A stretch of 64,000 nt of DNA, taken from assembly GCA_012520255.1 (NCBI GenBank), contig JAAYOQ010000005.1:1-64000 (forward strand), written 5' to 3'. Numbering within the stretch: position 1 is the stretch's first letter; the number at the start of each line of letters is the position of its first letter. The position numbers and the translations under genes are program-made. The DNA comes from Erysipelotrichia bacterium. GTDB lineage: Bacteria > Bacillota_I > Bacilli_A > Erysipelotrichales > Erysipelotrichaceae. Positions 46,417-55,387 of this stretch are shown here, one piece after another. The notes beneath the pieces were generated by a model. The model saw only the letters and a program-made list of their open reading frames with translations. It made no database searches and was not told the DNA's origin.

Positions 46417-47035
46417 GAAAAGTAGTTTAATTAAGTTGTGGAAGTAAAATATCTTTGGGTAACTAATGTAGAATCAATTCAAAGGCAAATATTTAATGTC
46501 AAAAGCACTGAAAAAGATTGGTGCAGAATTAATACTAATATAAAAATAATGTTATTGGTGAATCAGAAGATTTCCCACCAAAATTGTTTGAAATAATAAA
46601 AGATAAATGAAATTTTCATATATAATATTTTTAATAAAAAATGGTTTCATTGTGTTAATATTTAATTACATTATTAAAAGTGGTAAAATGTATAAAAAAT
46701 AGATTAAATTATTATCAAATTGTGGAAGGTTAATTATATGTCATATGATATTAATGTATATGTACTTAAACAAAAAAAAATAGTTGAAGTTGTTAATGCA
46801 AGAAACAAAAAAAGTTTGAAATACTTTATGGACAAGATAAGTTTAAATCTAAAAGAAGCACTTTTAACGTTTTGTAAAAATATACAAAAAGCTGCACTTT
46901 AAAATCCGGTTCCAACAGATATGCTGTGATATTATAAGCGTTATATGACATATTTACAAGCTGGATTCATCTATGAATATTCAAAGTTTGAAGCCTTTAT
47001 TTCATATGATAATGTCAAAAAAAGGGGGAAATAAA
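46417..47035. other. Low-complexity region with gene remnants
   Basis: About 620 bp between the tRNA terminator and the glutamine synthetase contain no intact gene. Two short reading frames (46438-46596 and 46539-46610) overlap in different phases, with protein-like text at the end of the second (GESEDFPPKLFEIIKDK), as if one gene tail had been frameshifted. A second fragment at 46738-46902 is listed separately. The region looks like decayed, possibly transferred DNA. Confidence 0.4.
46738..46902 (+). pseudogene. Short fragment, possibly from a transposase
   Basis: A 54-residue frame starts at ATG 46738 behind GGAAGG. Its sequence (LKQKKIVEVVNARNKKSLKYF) recalls the segment after the first catalytic Asp in ISL3-like transposases, but it is too short to be functional and lacks the rest. 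It could also be a small unrelated gene. It lies between a tRNA cluster and a glutamine synthetase gene of foreign codon style, which fits debris from an insertion event. Confidence 0.3.
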
Positions 47036-48949
47036 ATGATAGGGTTACTTAAGAAGGACAATCTTTTATACAAAATAGGTCCTGATAAACATGACAAAAA
47101 AGATATAAAAGATATCCTCGATCAGCATGACGAGATAAAATTCGTATCGCTTGCAGCAGTGGACTTAAGAGGTAATTCTACCGATGAAAGGATTCCTGTA
47201 AGCATCTTTTATAATGATCTGGAAAACTTTTTAAAAAACGGTGTGCAGACTGATGGCTCAAGTGTAGAACTTAGAAATATAGCAACATTGAATGATGCCA
47301 AAGTTACTATATTGCCCGATATGGATAGCGATTGGCTTGTAGACTATAATCTTTTATTTAATGATGAAAATAACGATAAGCTTGTTGGAACATTAGTGAT
47401 ACCTTCTTTTTTAATCCACTCAGGAAACAAAATATGCTCTAGAAGCATATTGAAAAGAGCAACATCAAATATTAAAAAATATTTGATAAATACAATAAAC
47501 AGTAGCGAAAAACTCAAAAAAGAAATGGGTATAAAAGGCAGTAATCTGAAAGATATAGATTTAACTGCTGCTACGGAACTGGAATTTTGGGTAAAGACTC
47601 CACAGGAAAGAGCAAACGAAGAAGCACTTAATACTTCTCAACAACTTAAAGAACAATACTGGAAAAGAGCCGAAGGAGATATAAGGACTGCCATAGAATA
47701 TATCTTACTGCTTATGGAAAAATATGGTTTTAATCCGGAAATGGCTCATAAAGAGGCAGGTGGAGTACCTTCAAAACTTAAAGATACTGGCGAGCATAGT
47801 CATGTAATGGAGCAACTTGAGATTGTTTGGAGGTTTTCTGACCCATTGACTAACTCCGACAGATTGCAATTTATAAAAAATATAATAAGCGATATTTTTA
47901 ATTACTACGGCCTTGAAGTCACCTTTAGTGCTAAACCTGTAGAGAATGTTTCAGGTAGTGGAGAACACATGCATATCGGTATATGTGGCGTATTACAGAA
48001 CGATGAGAGAATTAATCTTTTCAATCATGAAGATTTCAAAGAAAATTATCTCAGCAGTATAGGGCTTTCAGCTTTAGCAGGAATACTAAACAATTATGAA
48101 GTCGTAAATCCTTTTATCACTTCAACTACAGATGCTTTTAATAGATTAAAACCTGGATATGAAGCCCCTGTTTGTGTAGTATGCTCTCTTGGAAAATCGA
48201 CAAACATCCCATCAAGAAACAGAACAGTGCTATTGTGTTTAATAAAAGACTTTGACTGCAAAATGAAGACTAGATTTGAGCTTAGATCACCTAACCCATC
48301 AACAAATATTTATTTGGCATTCGCAAGCGTTTATCAGGTGATGATAGATGGGATGAAATTCTATCTCGACAAATATTCTTTGGATTGTATATTGAAGGAT
48401 GTCTCAAAAACAAATACGGAAAAATCTGATTATTTCGAAAATAATAGACAGTATCGTTCAGAAAATAATATATTTGAAGATTTTACAGAGGAAGAAAGAG
48501 ATGTATTGTTTTCTAGACCACCGGCAACAGTCTACGAAAATATGGAAATTTTCATAAGGAATAATAATAAAAAAATTCAAATCCTAAATAGTAATAATGT
48601 TTTTACTGATAAAATTATCGACTCATATTGCTGCTCAACTATCTACTATTGGGCTATGGAGTTAAAGGGTAGAATTATAGAGAACTATAGAGAATTAATC
48701 AGAGATATGAAGAAACTGCATTTTGAAGAAGATGTTTCAGATCTTGACAGATTAAACTGGTCAAAAATCAGTGATTTAAAGAGAGAATTAATGAAGGATA
48801 CAATTCAAAATAAATCTCTATTTACCAAAACAGTGGAGGCGGTAGATAATAAAGATTACAAAAAAGTATCCGACTTGCAGCTTGAATTGACAGAAAAAGT
48901 AAATAAACTCAGAGGTCTTTATAGTTCGTACAAAAAAAATATTCTTTAA
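47036..48949 (+). CDS. Glutamine synthetase, long variant
   Basis: This 637-residue protein carries the glutamine synthetase catalytic core: an N-terminal beta-Grasp-like part (AAVDLRGN, GVQTDGSSVE), the first glutamate ligands in ATELEFWV, the nucleotide/glutamate site GSGEHMHIG near 307-315 and the late FELRSPNPSTN near 411-421. It is longer than GlnA (about 445), mainly through a helical C-terminal extension (about 460-637). The start is ATG 47036 behind AAGGGGGAA; a frame extending to 46973 has no ribosome binding site. Codon use (many ATA and CTT) differs from the ATT/TTA style around it, suggesting transfer. No glnR or nitrogen gene is beside it; the substrate could differ from glutamate. 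Confidence 0.85.
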   Translation: MIGLLKKDNLLYKIGPDKHDKKDIKDILDQHDEIKFVSLAAVDLRGNSTDERIPVSIFYNDLENFLKNGVQTDGSSVELRNIATLNDAKVTILPDMDSDWLVDYNLLFNDENNDKLVGTLVIPSFLIHSGNKICSRSILKRATSNIKKYLINTINSSEKLKKEMGIKGSNLKDIDLTAATELEFWVKTPQERANEEALNTSQQLKEQYWKRAEGDIRTAIEYILLLMEKYGFNPEMAHKEAGGVPSKLKDTGEHSHVMEQLEIVWRFSDPLTNSDRLQFIKNIISDIFNYYGLEVTFSAKPVENVSGSGEHMHIGICGVLQNDERINLFNHEDFKENYLSSIGLSALAGILNNYEVVNPFITSTTDAFNRLKPGYEAPVCVVCSLGKSTNIPSRNRTVLLCLIKDFDCKMKTRFELRSPNPSTNIYLAFASVYQVMIDGMKFYLDKYSLDCILKDVSKTNTEKSDYFENNRQYRSENNIFEDFTEEERDVLFSRPPATVYENMEIFIRNNNKKIQILNSNNVFTDKIIDSYCCSTIYYWAMELKGRIIENYRELIRDMKKLHFEEDVSDLDRLNWSKISDLKRELMKDTIQNKSLFTKTVEAVDNKDYKKVSDLQLELTEKVNKLRGLYSSYKKNIL

Positions 48950-49226
48950 TTGGATAATGTTTTGTTATTTAAAAGTAGACTGAATAAGGATAATAAAATA
49001 AAGTCAGGACAACTGGACATAAATCGGTAGTATAAGCACTTTAGATAAATAGTAAAAAAAATTAATATATTCAAGGGAAAAGGGCAATTGGTATAAACTT
49101 AGAAATATGAAACTTAATTACTAAATAATTTTTAAAAGATTTCATTAAATTCAGGTTTACATGTAGAAGTATAAAGTCAACTAAAAATTTTGCTTATTTT
49201 ATGCAATATACAATTGAGGAGATAGT
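48950..49226. other. AT-rich spacer without recognisable features
   Basis: The 277 bp after the glutamine synthetase hold no convincing reading frame, terminator or RNA. Its base composition resembles the remnant region upstream of that gene, so it may belong to the same inserted segment. Confidence 0.4.
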
Positions 49227-49463
49227 ATGCCGAAATATATGATTGAAGATCCAGTATACGCACTACTTCATTCTGAGATGTTAAAACTGCTCAGGAATTT
49301 TCCCAAAGATAAAAAAAGAATAATTGAGCGATACAGCCCTCGTTTTAAAAAATGGATTCCGGATATTGAGATGGCAAAGATACATTTTGGAGAAATACCG
49401 GTTAATATTATCACCGAAGAAGAAGCCAACAGACTGATAAGAGAAGTTTACAATAAAGATTAA
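49227..49463 (+). CDS. Small protein of unknown function
   Basis: This 78-residue soluble protein, rich in Lys, Arg, Ile and Pro, is predicted mostly helical, with a central KDKKRIIERYSPRFKKWIPD segment. A good ribosome binding site (GAGGAGA) stands 6-7 bases before the ATG, so it is likely to be expressed. I do not recognise a family. It lies just downstream of the glutamine synthetase segment and in front of a membrane-anchored protein gene. Confidence 0.55.
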   Translation: MPKYMIEDPVYALLHSEMLKLLRNFPKDKKRIIERYSPRFKKWIPDIEMAKIHFGEIPVNIITEEEANRLIREVYNKD

Positions 49464-49516
49464 ACTTTGAAATAATTTTTTTGGACTTTATAATGACTTT
49501 AATAGAGGTAGTACAG

Positions 49517-50287
49517 ATGAAAAAAGTCTCTAAAATATTAGTAAATTTAACAAAAGTTTTGTTGATTTTGATTCTTTTTTTAGTGGTGGTTTTTACTATT
49601 TCTTATCAGTATATTAGAAAAACTAATTACGATGATCAATATCTGTTAAATATCAGTGAAGAGACGATAGATCCTTTAGAAGATTGTTATTACGACTCGA
49701 AAGAGAAAACGATAGTTTTTAAAATCAGTGATGAATTAATTTCTTCACATATTAAAATAGATAACCTTAAAAGAGAATTAAAGAAATATGATTTAGAGTT
49801 GATCAATTATGGCTTTGATATTGAAACAAAAGAAAAAGAATTTTGTCTATATGTTAAAGTTTTATATAAGGATTTTTTACCACTTGATGGGTATATTTTA
49901 TTTAACTATAGAGTAGATGATAGCATCATAGTAATGGATATCATAGAAGCTAAGATTGAAAATTGCTTAACGATTACTTTAGAGAAACTTCAAAAGTCAA
50001 ATTTTAAAACACAATACAGGTTTAAATATCCAACAATAGAAATAAGCCAGATGATTACTATTAACAGAAATTATCTGATAGTTGATTCTTATCATAATGA
50101 TACGTTAATTGTTAAATATAATCTTTTTGATTATATTTACAATTATTATAAAGAGATGTATGAAAATGGTGATCCAAGTTATTATATTTACATGACAATT
50201 GAAAAGTATGGTTTAGATAAATATGTAGAAACGAATTTTCCATATGTTGTTTTGGAATTGGAAAATTACGGAATAGAAATCAGGTAA
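49517..50287 (+). CDS. Single-pass membrane protein of unknown function
   Basis: This 256-residue protein has one N-terminal transmembrane segment (about 10-33) after a Lys-rich start and a large, presumably extracellular domain of mixed alpha/beta character rich in Tyr, Asp and Ile. The start is ATG 49517 with AGAGGTAG upstream; longer in-frame starts are less likely. No family is recognised. An intrinsic terminator follows. Confidence 0.65.
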   Translation: MKKVSKILVNLTKVLLILILFLVVVFTISYQYIRKTNYDDQYLLNISEETIDPLEDCYYDSKEKTIVFKISDELISSHIKIDNLKRELKKYDLELINYGFDIETKEKEFCLYVKVLYKDFLPLDGYILFNYRVDDSIIVMDIIEAKIENCLTITLEKLQKSNFKTQYRFKYPTIEISQMITINRNYLIVDSYHNDTLIVKYNLFDYIYNYYKEMYENGDPSYYIYMTIEKYGLDKYVETNFPYVVLELENYGIEIR

Positions 50288-50323
50288 TAATTAATATATA
50301 AATAATTTTTAAAATAGACATCG

Positions 50324-50347
50324 AAATAATCATCAGATTATTTTTTG
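50324..50347 (+). terminator. Terminator
   Basis: AAATAATC (50324-50331) pairs with GATTATTT (50336-50343), followed by TTT. The stem is AT-rich but the T-run is clear. Confidence 0.6.
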
Positions 50348-50400
50348 TATTATCATTTATTAATATGGCCTGATTATTGTATAATGTAGGTGGTGATTAT

Positions 50401-52059
50401 ATGAAAATAACAATTAAAGGCCCTAAAATGGATCCGATAAAGATGGAGTTTTCTCACGATATGAAGGCGGAAGAAATTTTAAATTTAGTTAAAGATAAAA
50501 TGCCTTATCCAATTTATGGTTGTAAAGTAGACAATTCTTATCGTGGCTTGTTGCATAATGTTCATCGTGATTGCACGGTAGAGTTTTTAGATATTCGAAC
50601 TTCAGCTATCTGGTATGTTTATCAGAACTCACTGATTTTACTTTTCATTAAGGCTGTTCATGATGTTTTAGATAAGTCAGTTTTAGTCAGTGTCAATAAT
50701 TCTTTAAGTAAAGGTTTATTTATAACTTTAAATCGAAATATCAATCAGAAGACAATTAAATTAATTGAGGATAAGATGCTTGAACTTGTCAAAAAAGATA
50801 TTCCGATTAAAAAGGAGCATATGACAAAAGAAAAGGCGATCGAATTAGCTAAAAAGCATAGACAACAAGAAACTTGTCGTTTGCTTGAAAGTATCCCGTC
50901 TTTAAATAATGTTGAGATATATTCTTTGGAAGATGAAGTGGAAATCTTTTATAATTTCTTAGTTCCTTCAACGGGGTATTTGCAGTATTTCGAATTGAAA
51001 AATTATAAAAATGGTTTACTATTGCGTTTCCCTCATCAAAGCAATCCGTTAATAATACCAGAATTTGAAGAGCAGAATGTTTTGTATAAAGCTTTTTCGG
51101 AAGTTAATAGATGGGGTCAATTAACTAATACTAACTATGTGGTAGATTTAAATGAGCAGATTTTAACTATGGGTTTAAAAGAATTATATTTGATGCAAGA
51201 AGCTTTGCATGAAAAAAAGATTTCTGATATTGCTGATGAAATTCTTAAGAGTAAAAAAAGAGTTGTTCTGATATGTGGCCCTAGTAGTAGTGGTAAAACA
51301 TCTTTTGCCAACAGGCTAAGTATTCAGCTTAAAGTCAACGGTTTAAGTACTTTGTGTTTGGGAACGGATGATTATTTTGTTAATCGTGATCAGACACCAC
51401 TTGATGAAAACGGACAAAAAGATTACGAAAGCATCAAAGCTGTAGATATAAAATTATTCACTAGTGATATTCAAAAACTATTAAATGGTCAGGAAGTTGA
51501 TTTACCTTATTTTGATTTTACCAAAGGTGAAAAGATCTTTGGCGACAAAATCACAAAAATTGATAAAAAACATGTACTGATAATTGAAGGAATTCATGCA
51601 TTAAATGAAAAACTGACAGAAGGAATTTCTGAAAATGAAAAATTCAAAATTTATATATCACCATTTTCACCAATCAGTATTGATCATCATAATCGTATTC
51701 CTACAACTGACTGTCGTATGCTAAGAAGGATGGTCAGAGATTATCAATTTAGAAACAGAAGTGTTAAACAGACTATTGCTGAATGGCCAAAGGTCAGAGC
51801 TGGAGAAGAAAAGAATATTTTCCCTTATGCTGACCAGGCTGAAGTTTTCTTCAATTCCAATTGCATATATGAGTTTGCGGTACTTAAAAAGTATGCCGAG
51901 CCTCTTTTAAGAGAAGTAAAACCAGATGAAGAGGAATATGCTGAAGCTCAGAGGATGTTGTCATTTTTAAGATTTTTTGATGTGGCTACTGATGATGATA
52001 AGATTGTCAACAACTCTATTATTAGAGAGTTTATAGGCGGATCCATATTGGTTCACTAG
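50401..52059 (+). CDS. TGS-domain nucleoside (uridine) kinase
   Basis: This 552-residue protein has an N-terminal TGS-like domain (about 1-65), a middle region similar to the second additional domain of threonyl-tRNA synthetase (about 70-230) and a C-terminal uridine kinase/phosphoribulokinase domain (about 283-550). The P-loop is GPSSSGKTS at 293-301, with TDDYFVNRD and IIEGIHALN following. This architecture is common in Bacillota and is annotated as nucleoside kinase; which nucleoside it phosphorylates is not certain. The start is ATG 50401 behind AGGTGGTGA; an upstream TTG is in frame but lies at the -10 TATAAT (50380-50385). Confidence 0.88.
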   Translation: MKITIKGPKMDPIKMEFSHDMKAEEILNLVKDKMPYPIYGCKVDNSYRGLLHNVHRDCTVEFLDIRTSAIWYVYQNSLILLFIKAVHDVLDKSVLVSVNNSLSKGLFITLNRNINQKTIKLIEDKMLELVKKDIPIKKEHMTKEKAIELAKKHRQQETCRLLESIPSLNNVEIYSLEDEVEIFYNFLVPSTGYLQYFELKNYKNGLLLRFPHQSNPLIIPEFEEQNVLYKAFSEVNRWGQLTNTNYVVDLNEQILTMGLKELYLMQEALHEKKISDIADEILKSKKRVVLICGPSSSGKTSFANRLSIQLKVNGLSTLCLGTDDYFVNRDQTPLDENGQKDYESIKAVDIKLFTSDIQKLLNGQEVDLPYFDFTKGEKIFGDKITKIDKKHVLIIEGIHALNEKLTEGISENEKFKIYISPFSPISIDHHNRIPTTDCRMLRRMVRDYQFRNRSVKQTIAEWPKVRAGEEKNIFPYADQAEVFFNSNCIYEFAVLKKYAEPLLREVKPDEEEYAEAQRMLSFLRFFDVATDDDKIVNNSIIREFIGGSILVH

Positions 52060-52070
52060 AAAAGCTGAAA

Positions 52071-52345
52071 ATGATTAAAATGAATAACCCGACAGCTGCA
52101 TCAGTGGATGGCAAAATTGAAAACCAACAGTTAAAGAAGACTGTAAAAAAATATGCTGACTGAAAGGTATCCTTGAATATGCCGATGAAAAAATCAATGA
52201 TGATAAGATAATGTATGAAGTTGATACAGTTATAAAAGAAAATTGTGATATGCAATATGCAATCACGTCAATTTATCTCATTTACAATAGAGGTTTATTT
52301 AGAAAGGGGAAAGGAAAAGTTAAAACAAAATGTTTAAAGATTTAG
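52071..52345 (+). pseudogene. Frameshifted small gene
   Basis: From ATG 52071 a frame runs 30 codons (NNPTAASVDGKIENQQLKK) to TGA at 52161. The next phase opens at 52160 and continues in protein-like text (LKGILEYADEKINDDK to about 52345), overlapping the start of the next gene. A one-base loss around 52160 explains both halves. The product would have been about 90 residues; no family is recognised. Confidence 0.45.
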
Positions 52346-52740
52346 TGTTAGATTATTATCGAAAGGAAAACGATTTATCCTGTTCTGAAGCGATGATTAA
52401 AGCTGGTAACGAATACTTTGGTTTGAATATGACCGAAAATTGTTTCAGATTATTTAGTGGCTTTTCCGGAGGTATGTATGGTAATTGTACCTGTGGGGCT
52501 GTAACTGGTGCGGTAGCCATTTTGTCACTTCTGTATGTTGAAAATGGAGCTCACAATTCGCCTTTGATGAAAAAGAAAGTATCCAGATTTATAGAGTTGT
52601 TTAGAAAAGAATTGTCATCGACAGAATGTGGGATTTTAAAAAATTTACATCACACTCCAGAAATCAGATGTTCAAAAATGATGTTAGTAGCAGCGCAATT
52701 GGTTGAACAGGTTGTTAATGAAAAGATGGACTATAAATAA
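52330..52740 (+). CDS. C_GCAxxG_C_C family protein
   Basis: This 136-residue protein belongs to the C-GCAxxG-C-C (redox-active Cys cluster) family. It has CSEA near 18-21, the core CTCGAVTGAVAIL near 56-68, CGIL and a late RCSKMM. The family is often near redox or metal genes and its function is unresolved. The ribosome binding site is GAAAGGGGAAAGG. Here it follows a frameshifted gene and precedes a sugar-nucleotide gene, with no evident partner. Confidence 0.85.
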   Translation: MFKDLVLDYYRKENDLSCSEAMIKAGNEYFGLNMTENCFRLFSGFSGGMYGNCTCGAVTGAVAILSLLYVENGAHNSPLMKKKVSRFIELFRKELSSTECGILKNLHHTPEIRCSKMMLVAAQLVEQVVNEKMDYK

Positions 52741-52796
52741 ACATAGTCTTTTATTTGTTGTTTTTACATTATGCAATCAACTTGTGATAAAATCAG

Positions 52797-54692
52797 TTGG
52801 TTGATAAAGCCGTTGATAAGTGTATGATTATGAGAAAAGAACCAAGCAAGAACAAAATTTTTAATTTCAAAAAAATAGGGTTAATAACTCTAGATGTTTT
52901 AGTTGTGGTTTTATCAATGTTTGGAGCTTTGTTTTTGAGATTTAAGGGTGTAATCGAACCATTTTATTTAGGACGTCTAAAAAAAATAGGCTTACTAATA
53001 GTTTTCTTTGATATTGCTATTTTTTATTATAAGAGCTTTTATAACAGTTTATGGACTTATGCAGAAGTGCGAGAATTTAAAAATATTGTTAAAGGTACAC
53101 TAATGGCTTCAATCATAAATATTGTTGTTTGTGAGCTTACTTTCAACTCAATGCCTAGAAGTTGTTATTTCATCTTTTTTTTGTTAGTAACAATGTTGGC
53201 TGGTGGTTATAGGTATATGTATCAATATTTTTCAAAGGTTTTACTGAATAAAAAGAAAAATGTTGAAAACATCAGCAATGTAATGATTGTCGGTGCTGGT
53301 GCTGCTGGTAAAAAAATTGCCAGAGAAATAATCACCTCTAGAGAAACAAAGAAGAAAGTTGTCTGTTTTATTGATGATAATCCAAGTAAAAAAGGATTGT
53401 TATTAAACAACATAGCAATTTACGGAAACAGAAATCTCATTAAAGAAGCTGTTAGAAAGTTTGATGTTGATGAAATCTATGTTGCTATTCCAAGTGCAAC
53501 AAAAAAGCAGATAACTGAAATCCTGAATATTTGTAACGAGACTGGAAAACATACAGAAGTATTACCAAAAGTTTTTCAGTTGACTACTGATGAAATTAAA
53601 TTATCAGATTTAAGAAAAGTAGAACTTGAAGACTTGCTGGAAAAAGTGCCGATTGAAGTGAATTTAGAGGAAATAATTGATTATATCTATGACAGGATCG
53701 TTTTAGTTACAGGTGGAGGGGGCTCTATTGGTTGTGAATTATGTCGCCAAATTGTCAAATGTAAACCTAAGAAATTAATAATCTTAGATATTTATGAAAA
53801 TAATACTTATAAGATTCAACTGGAATTGCAGAAAGATTATCCAGATTTAGATTTGGATGTGCTGATTGCTTCGATCAGGGATGAAGGCAGAATTAATAGT
53901 ATATTTAAAAAATATAAACCAGATATTGTTTATCATGCTGCTGCTCATAAACACGTACCTCTGATGGAAGACTCTCCAAATGAAGCGGTGAAAAACAACG
54001 TCTTTGGCACTTATAATATCGCTGAAGCCTGTTACAGGTATGAAGTTGAAAAAATGGTTTTAATTTCCAGTGATAAAGCAGTAAATCCTGTTAATATTAT
54101 GGGAGCAACTAAGAGAATCTGTGAAATGATTATTCAGGCTTATGCCAATAAATCGAAAAAAACAAAATTTACAGCTGTCAGATTTGGCAATGTTTTAGGC
54201 TCTAGTGGCTCAGTTGTAAATATCTTTAAACAGCAGATTGCTGAAGGTGGACCAGTTACCGTGACGGACCCAAATATTATTAGATATTTTATGACTATTC
54301 CAGAAGCAGTATTACTAGTTTTACAAGCAGGATACTATGCTGAGGGTGGTGAAATATTTGTCTTTGACATGGGCAAACAAGTGAAAATCTTAGATATAGC
54401 CAAAAAACTTATTAGATTATACGGTTATGAGCCTTACAAGGATATTCCAATTATTTTTACCGGTTTAAGATCAGGGGAAAAGCTATATGAAGAGCTTTTG
54501 ATGGCTGAAGAATACTTGCAAGAAACTCCAAATCATCTGATTCGTATTGCTGAGCCGATTGAAATGAATTATCAGAAATTTTTTCAACAGTTAACAGAAT
54601 TAAAAGAGTTAGCTTACCAGGAAACAGACCAGATGAAAGAAATAGTCAGTCAACTGGTTGAGACATATCGTTATAAAAATGAGGATGTTTAG
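52797..54692 (+). CDS. CapD/PglF/FlaA1-like membrane-bound nucleotide-sugar dehydratase
   Basis: Up to 631 residues. It has four transmembrane helices (about 30-155), a Rossmann-like sensor/CoA-binding-type domain (VMIVGAGAAGKKIARE near 165) and a C-terminal SDR domain (LVTGGGGSIGCELCRQ near 302; AAAHKHVPLMED; SSDKAVNPVNIMGATKR). The catalytic Tyr of ordinary SDRs is replaced by Met in MGATK, as in the UDP-GlcNAc 4,6-dehydratases of this family. It makes a 4-keto-6-deoxy sugar for glycans. The start is unsure: TTG 52797 opens the frame, while ATG 52824 or 52830 lie inside it; none has a good ribosome binding site. No other glycan genes are adjacent. Confidence 0.88.
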   Translation: MVDKAVDKCMIMRKEPSKNKIFNFKKIGLITLDVLVVVLSMFGALFLRFKGVIEPFYLGRLKKIGLLIVFFDIAIFYYKSFYNSLWTYAEVREFKNIVKGTLMASIINIVVCELTFNSMPRSCYFIFFLLVTMLAGGYRYMYQYFSKVLLNKKKNVENISNVMIVGAGAAGKKIAREIITSRETKKKVVCFIDDNPSKKGLLLNNIAIYGNRNLIKEAVRKFDVDEIYVAIPSATKKQITEILNICNETGKHTEVLPKVFQLTTDEIKLSDLRKVELEDLLEKVPIEVNLEEIIDYIYDRIVLVTGGGGSIGCELCRQIVKCKPKKLIILDIYENNTYKIQLELQKDYPDLDLDVLIASIRDEGRINSIFKKYKPDIVYHAAAHKHVPLMEDSPNEAVKNNVFGTYNIAEACYRYEVEKMVLISSDKAVNPVNIMGATKRICEMIIQAYANKSKKTKFTAVRFGNVLGSSGSVVNIFKQQIAEGGPVTVTDPNIIRYFMTIPEAVLLVLQAGYYAEGGEIFVFDMGKQVKILDIAKKLIRLYGYEPYKDIPIIFTGLRSGEKLYEELLMAEEYLQETPNHLIRIAEPIEMNYQKFFQQLTELKELAYQETDQMKEIVSQLVETYRYKNEDV

Positions 54693-54803
54693 TATTTCTG
54701 TTTCAATAAATAAAATCAATTAATTGATATGATGTTAATATTACGGTAAATGTTTGTAGATATTGTTGTACATTGTCTTTAAAAAGAACAGATAAGGAGT
54801 AGT

Positions 54804-55202
54804 ATGAAAGAAAAAAATAAACGGATTCCTTTTTTTGAAATAAAGGGAGTGGTAATACCAGGTCGTGGTATTGGAAAAAAGATAGGAATGCCAACTGCCA
54901 ATATAAAGATTGCAGATGAAGATAAATTGCCAGAACCTGGAGTGTATATTTCAAGAATTTTTCTTAAAGGAGAAACTCTTTATGGAGTAACACATATAGG
55001 AAGGCGTCCAACCTTTGATGAAAGTCAAGAGATATCATTTGAAACTCACATTCTTAATTTCGACAAAAATATTTATGGCTGTAAAATACAGATACAACTG
55101 TTTTCTAAAATTCGAAAGCCTCAAAAGTTTGAAGAACCATCAGAGCTGCTAGAACAAATCAGAAAAGATTGTCTTGTTGCTCAAAAATACTGGAATCTTT
55201 AA
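54804..55202 (+). CDS. Stand-alone riboflavin kinase
   Basis: This 132-residue protein consists only of the flavokinase domain that makes FMN from riboflavin. It has GVVIPGRGIGKKIGMPTAN near 15-33 (the nucleotide/flavin loop), GVYISRIF, GVTHIGRRPTFD and the catalytic Glu in SFETHILNFD. In most bacteria the domain is fused behind an FAD synthetase in RibF; here that half is missing and nothing suggests a truncation, since TAAGGAG and ATG precede the domain neatly. It may supplement a normal RibF elsewhere. Confidence 0.88.
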   Translation: MKEKNKRIPFFEIKGVVIPGRGIGKKIGMPTANIKIADEDKLPEPGVYISRIFLKGETLYGVTHIGRRPTFDESQEISFETHILNFDKNIYGCKIQIQLFSKIRKPQKFEEPSELLEQIRKDCLVAQKYWNL

Positions 55203-55351
55203 TAGTCTGCTTTGTTAATTGTATTTGAAACCAGATTTATATTTATAAGTAATAAGTTGGAAAGAAATTATTTAATATTTTCTTTTTTAATGCCATATCA
55301 ATATACTATAACAAGCATACAAAACCGCTTTAAAGAAATAGCTTTAAAAGG

Positions 55352-55360
55352 TGTTATACT
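55352..55360 (+). promoter_or_regulatory. Extended -10 promoter for the LURP-one/DUF2500 pair
   Basis: TGT-TATACT (55352-55360) is an extended -10 about 28 bases before the ATG. A TTTAAA about 20 bases further upstream is the only -35 candidate. Confidence 0.5.
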
Positions 55361-55387
55361 GAAAATGTAGACAAGAGGTGTGTGTTA

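Noticed and set aside
46973-47035. A longer N-terminus for the glutamine synthetase
   Set aside because: The extra 21 residues have no ribosome binding site; AAGGGGGAA directly precedes the ATG at 47036.
52145-52151. Programmed -1 frameshifting at an A7 run in the broken small gene
   Set aside because: Slipping back one base at the run leads at once to TGA at 52157, so it could not join the two halves.
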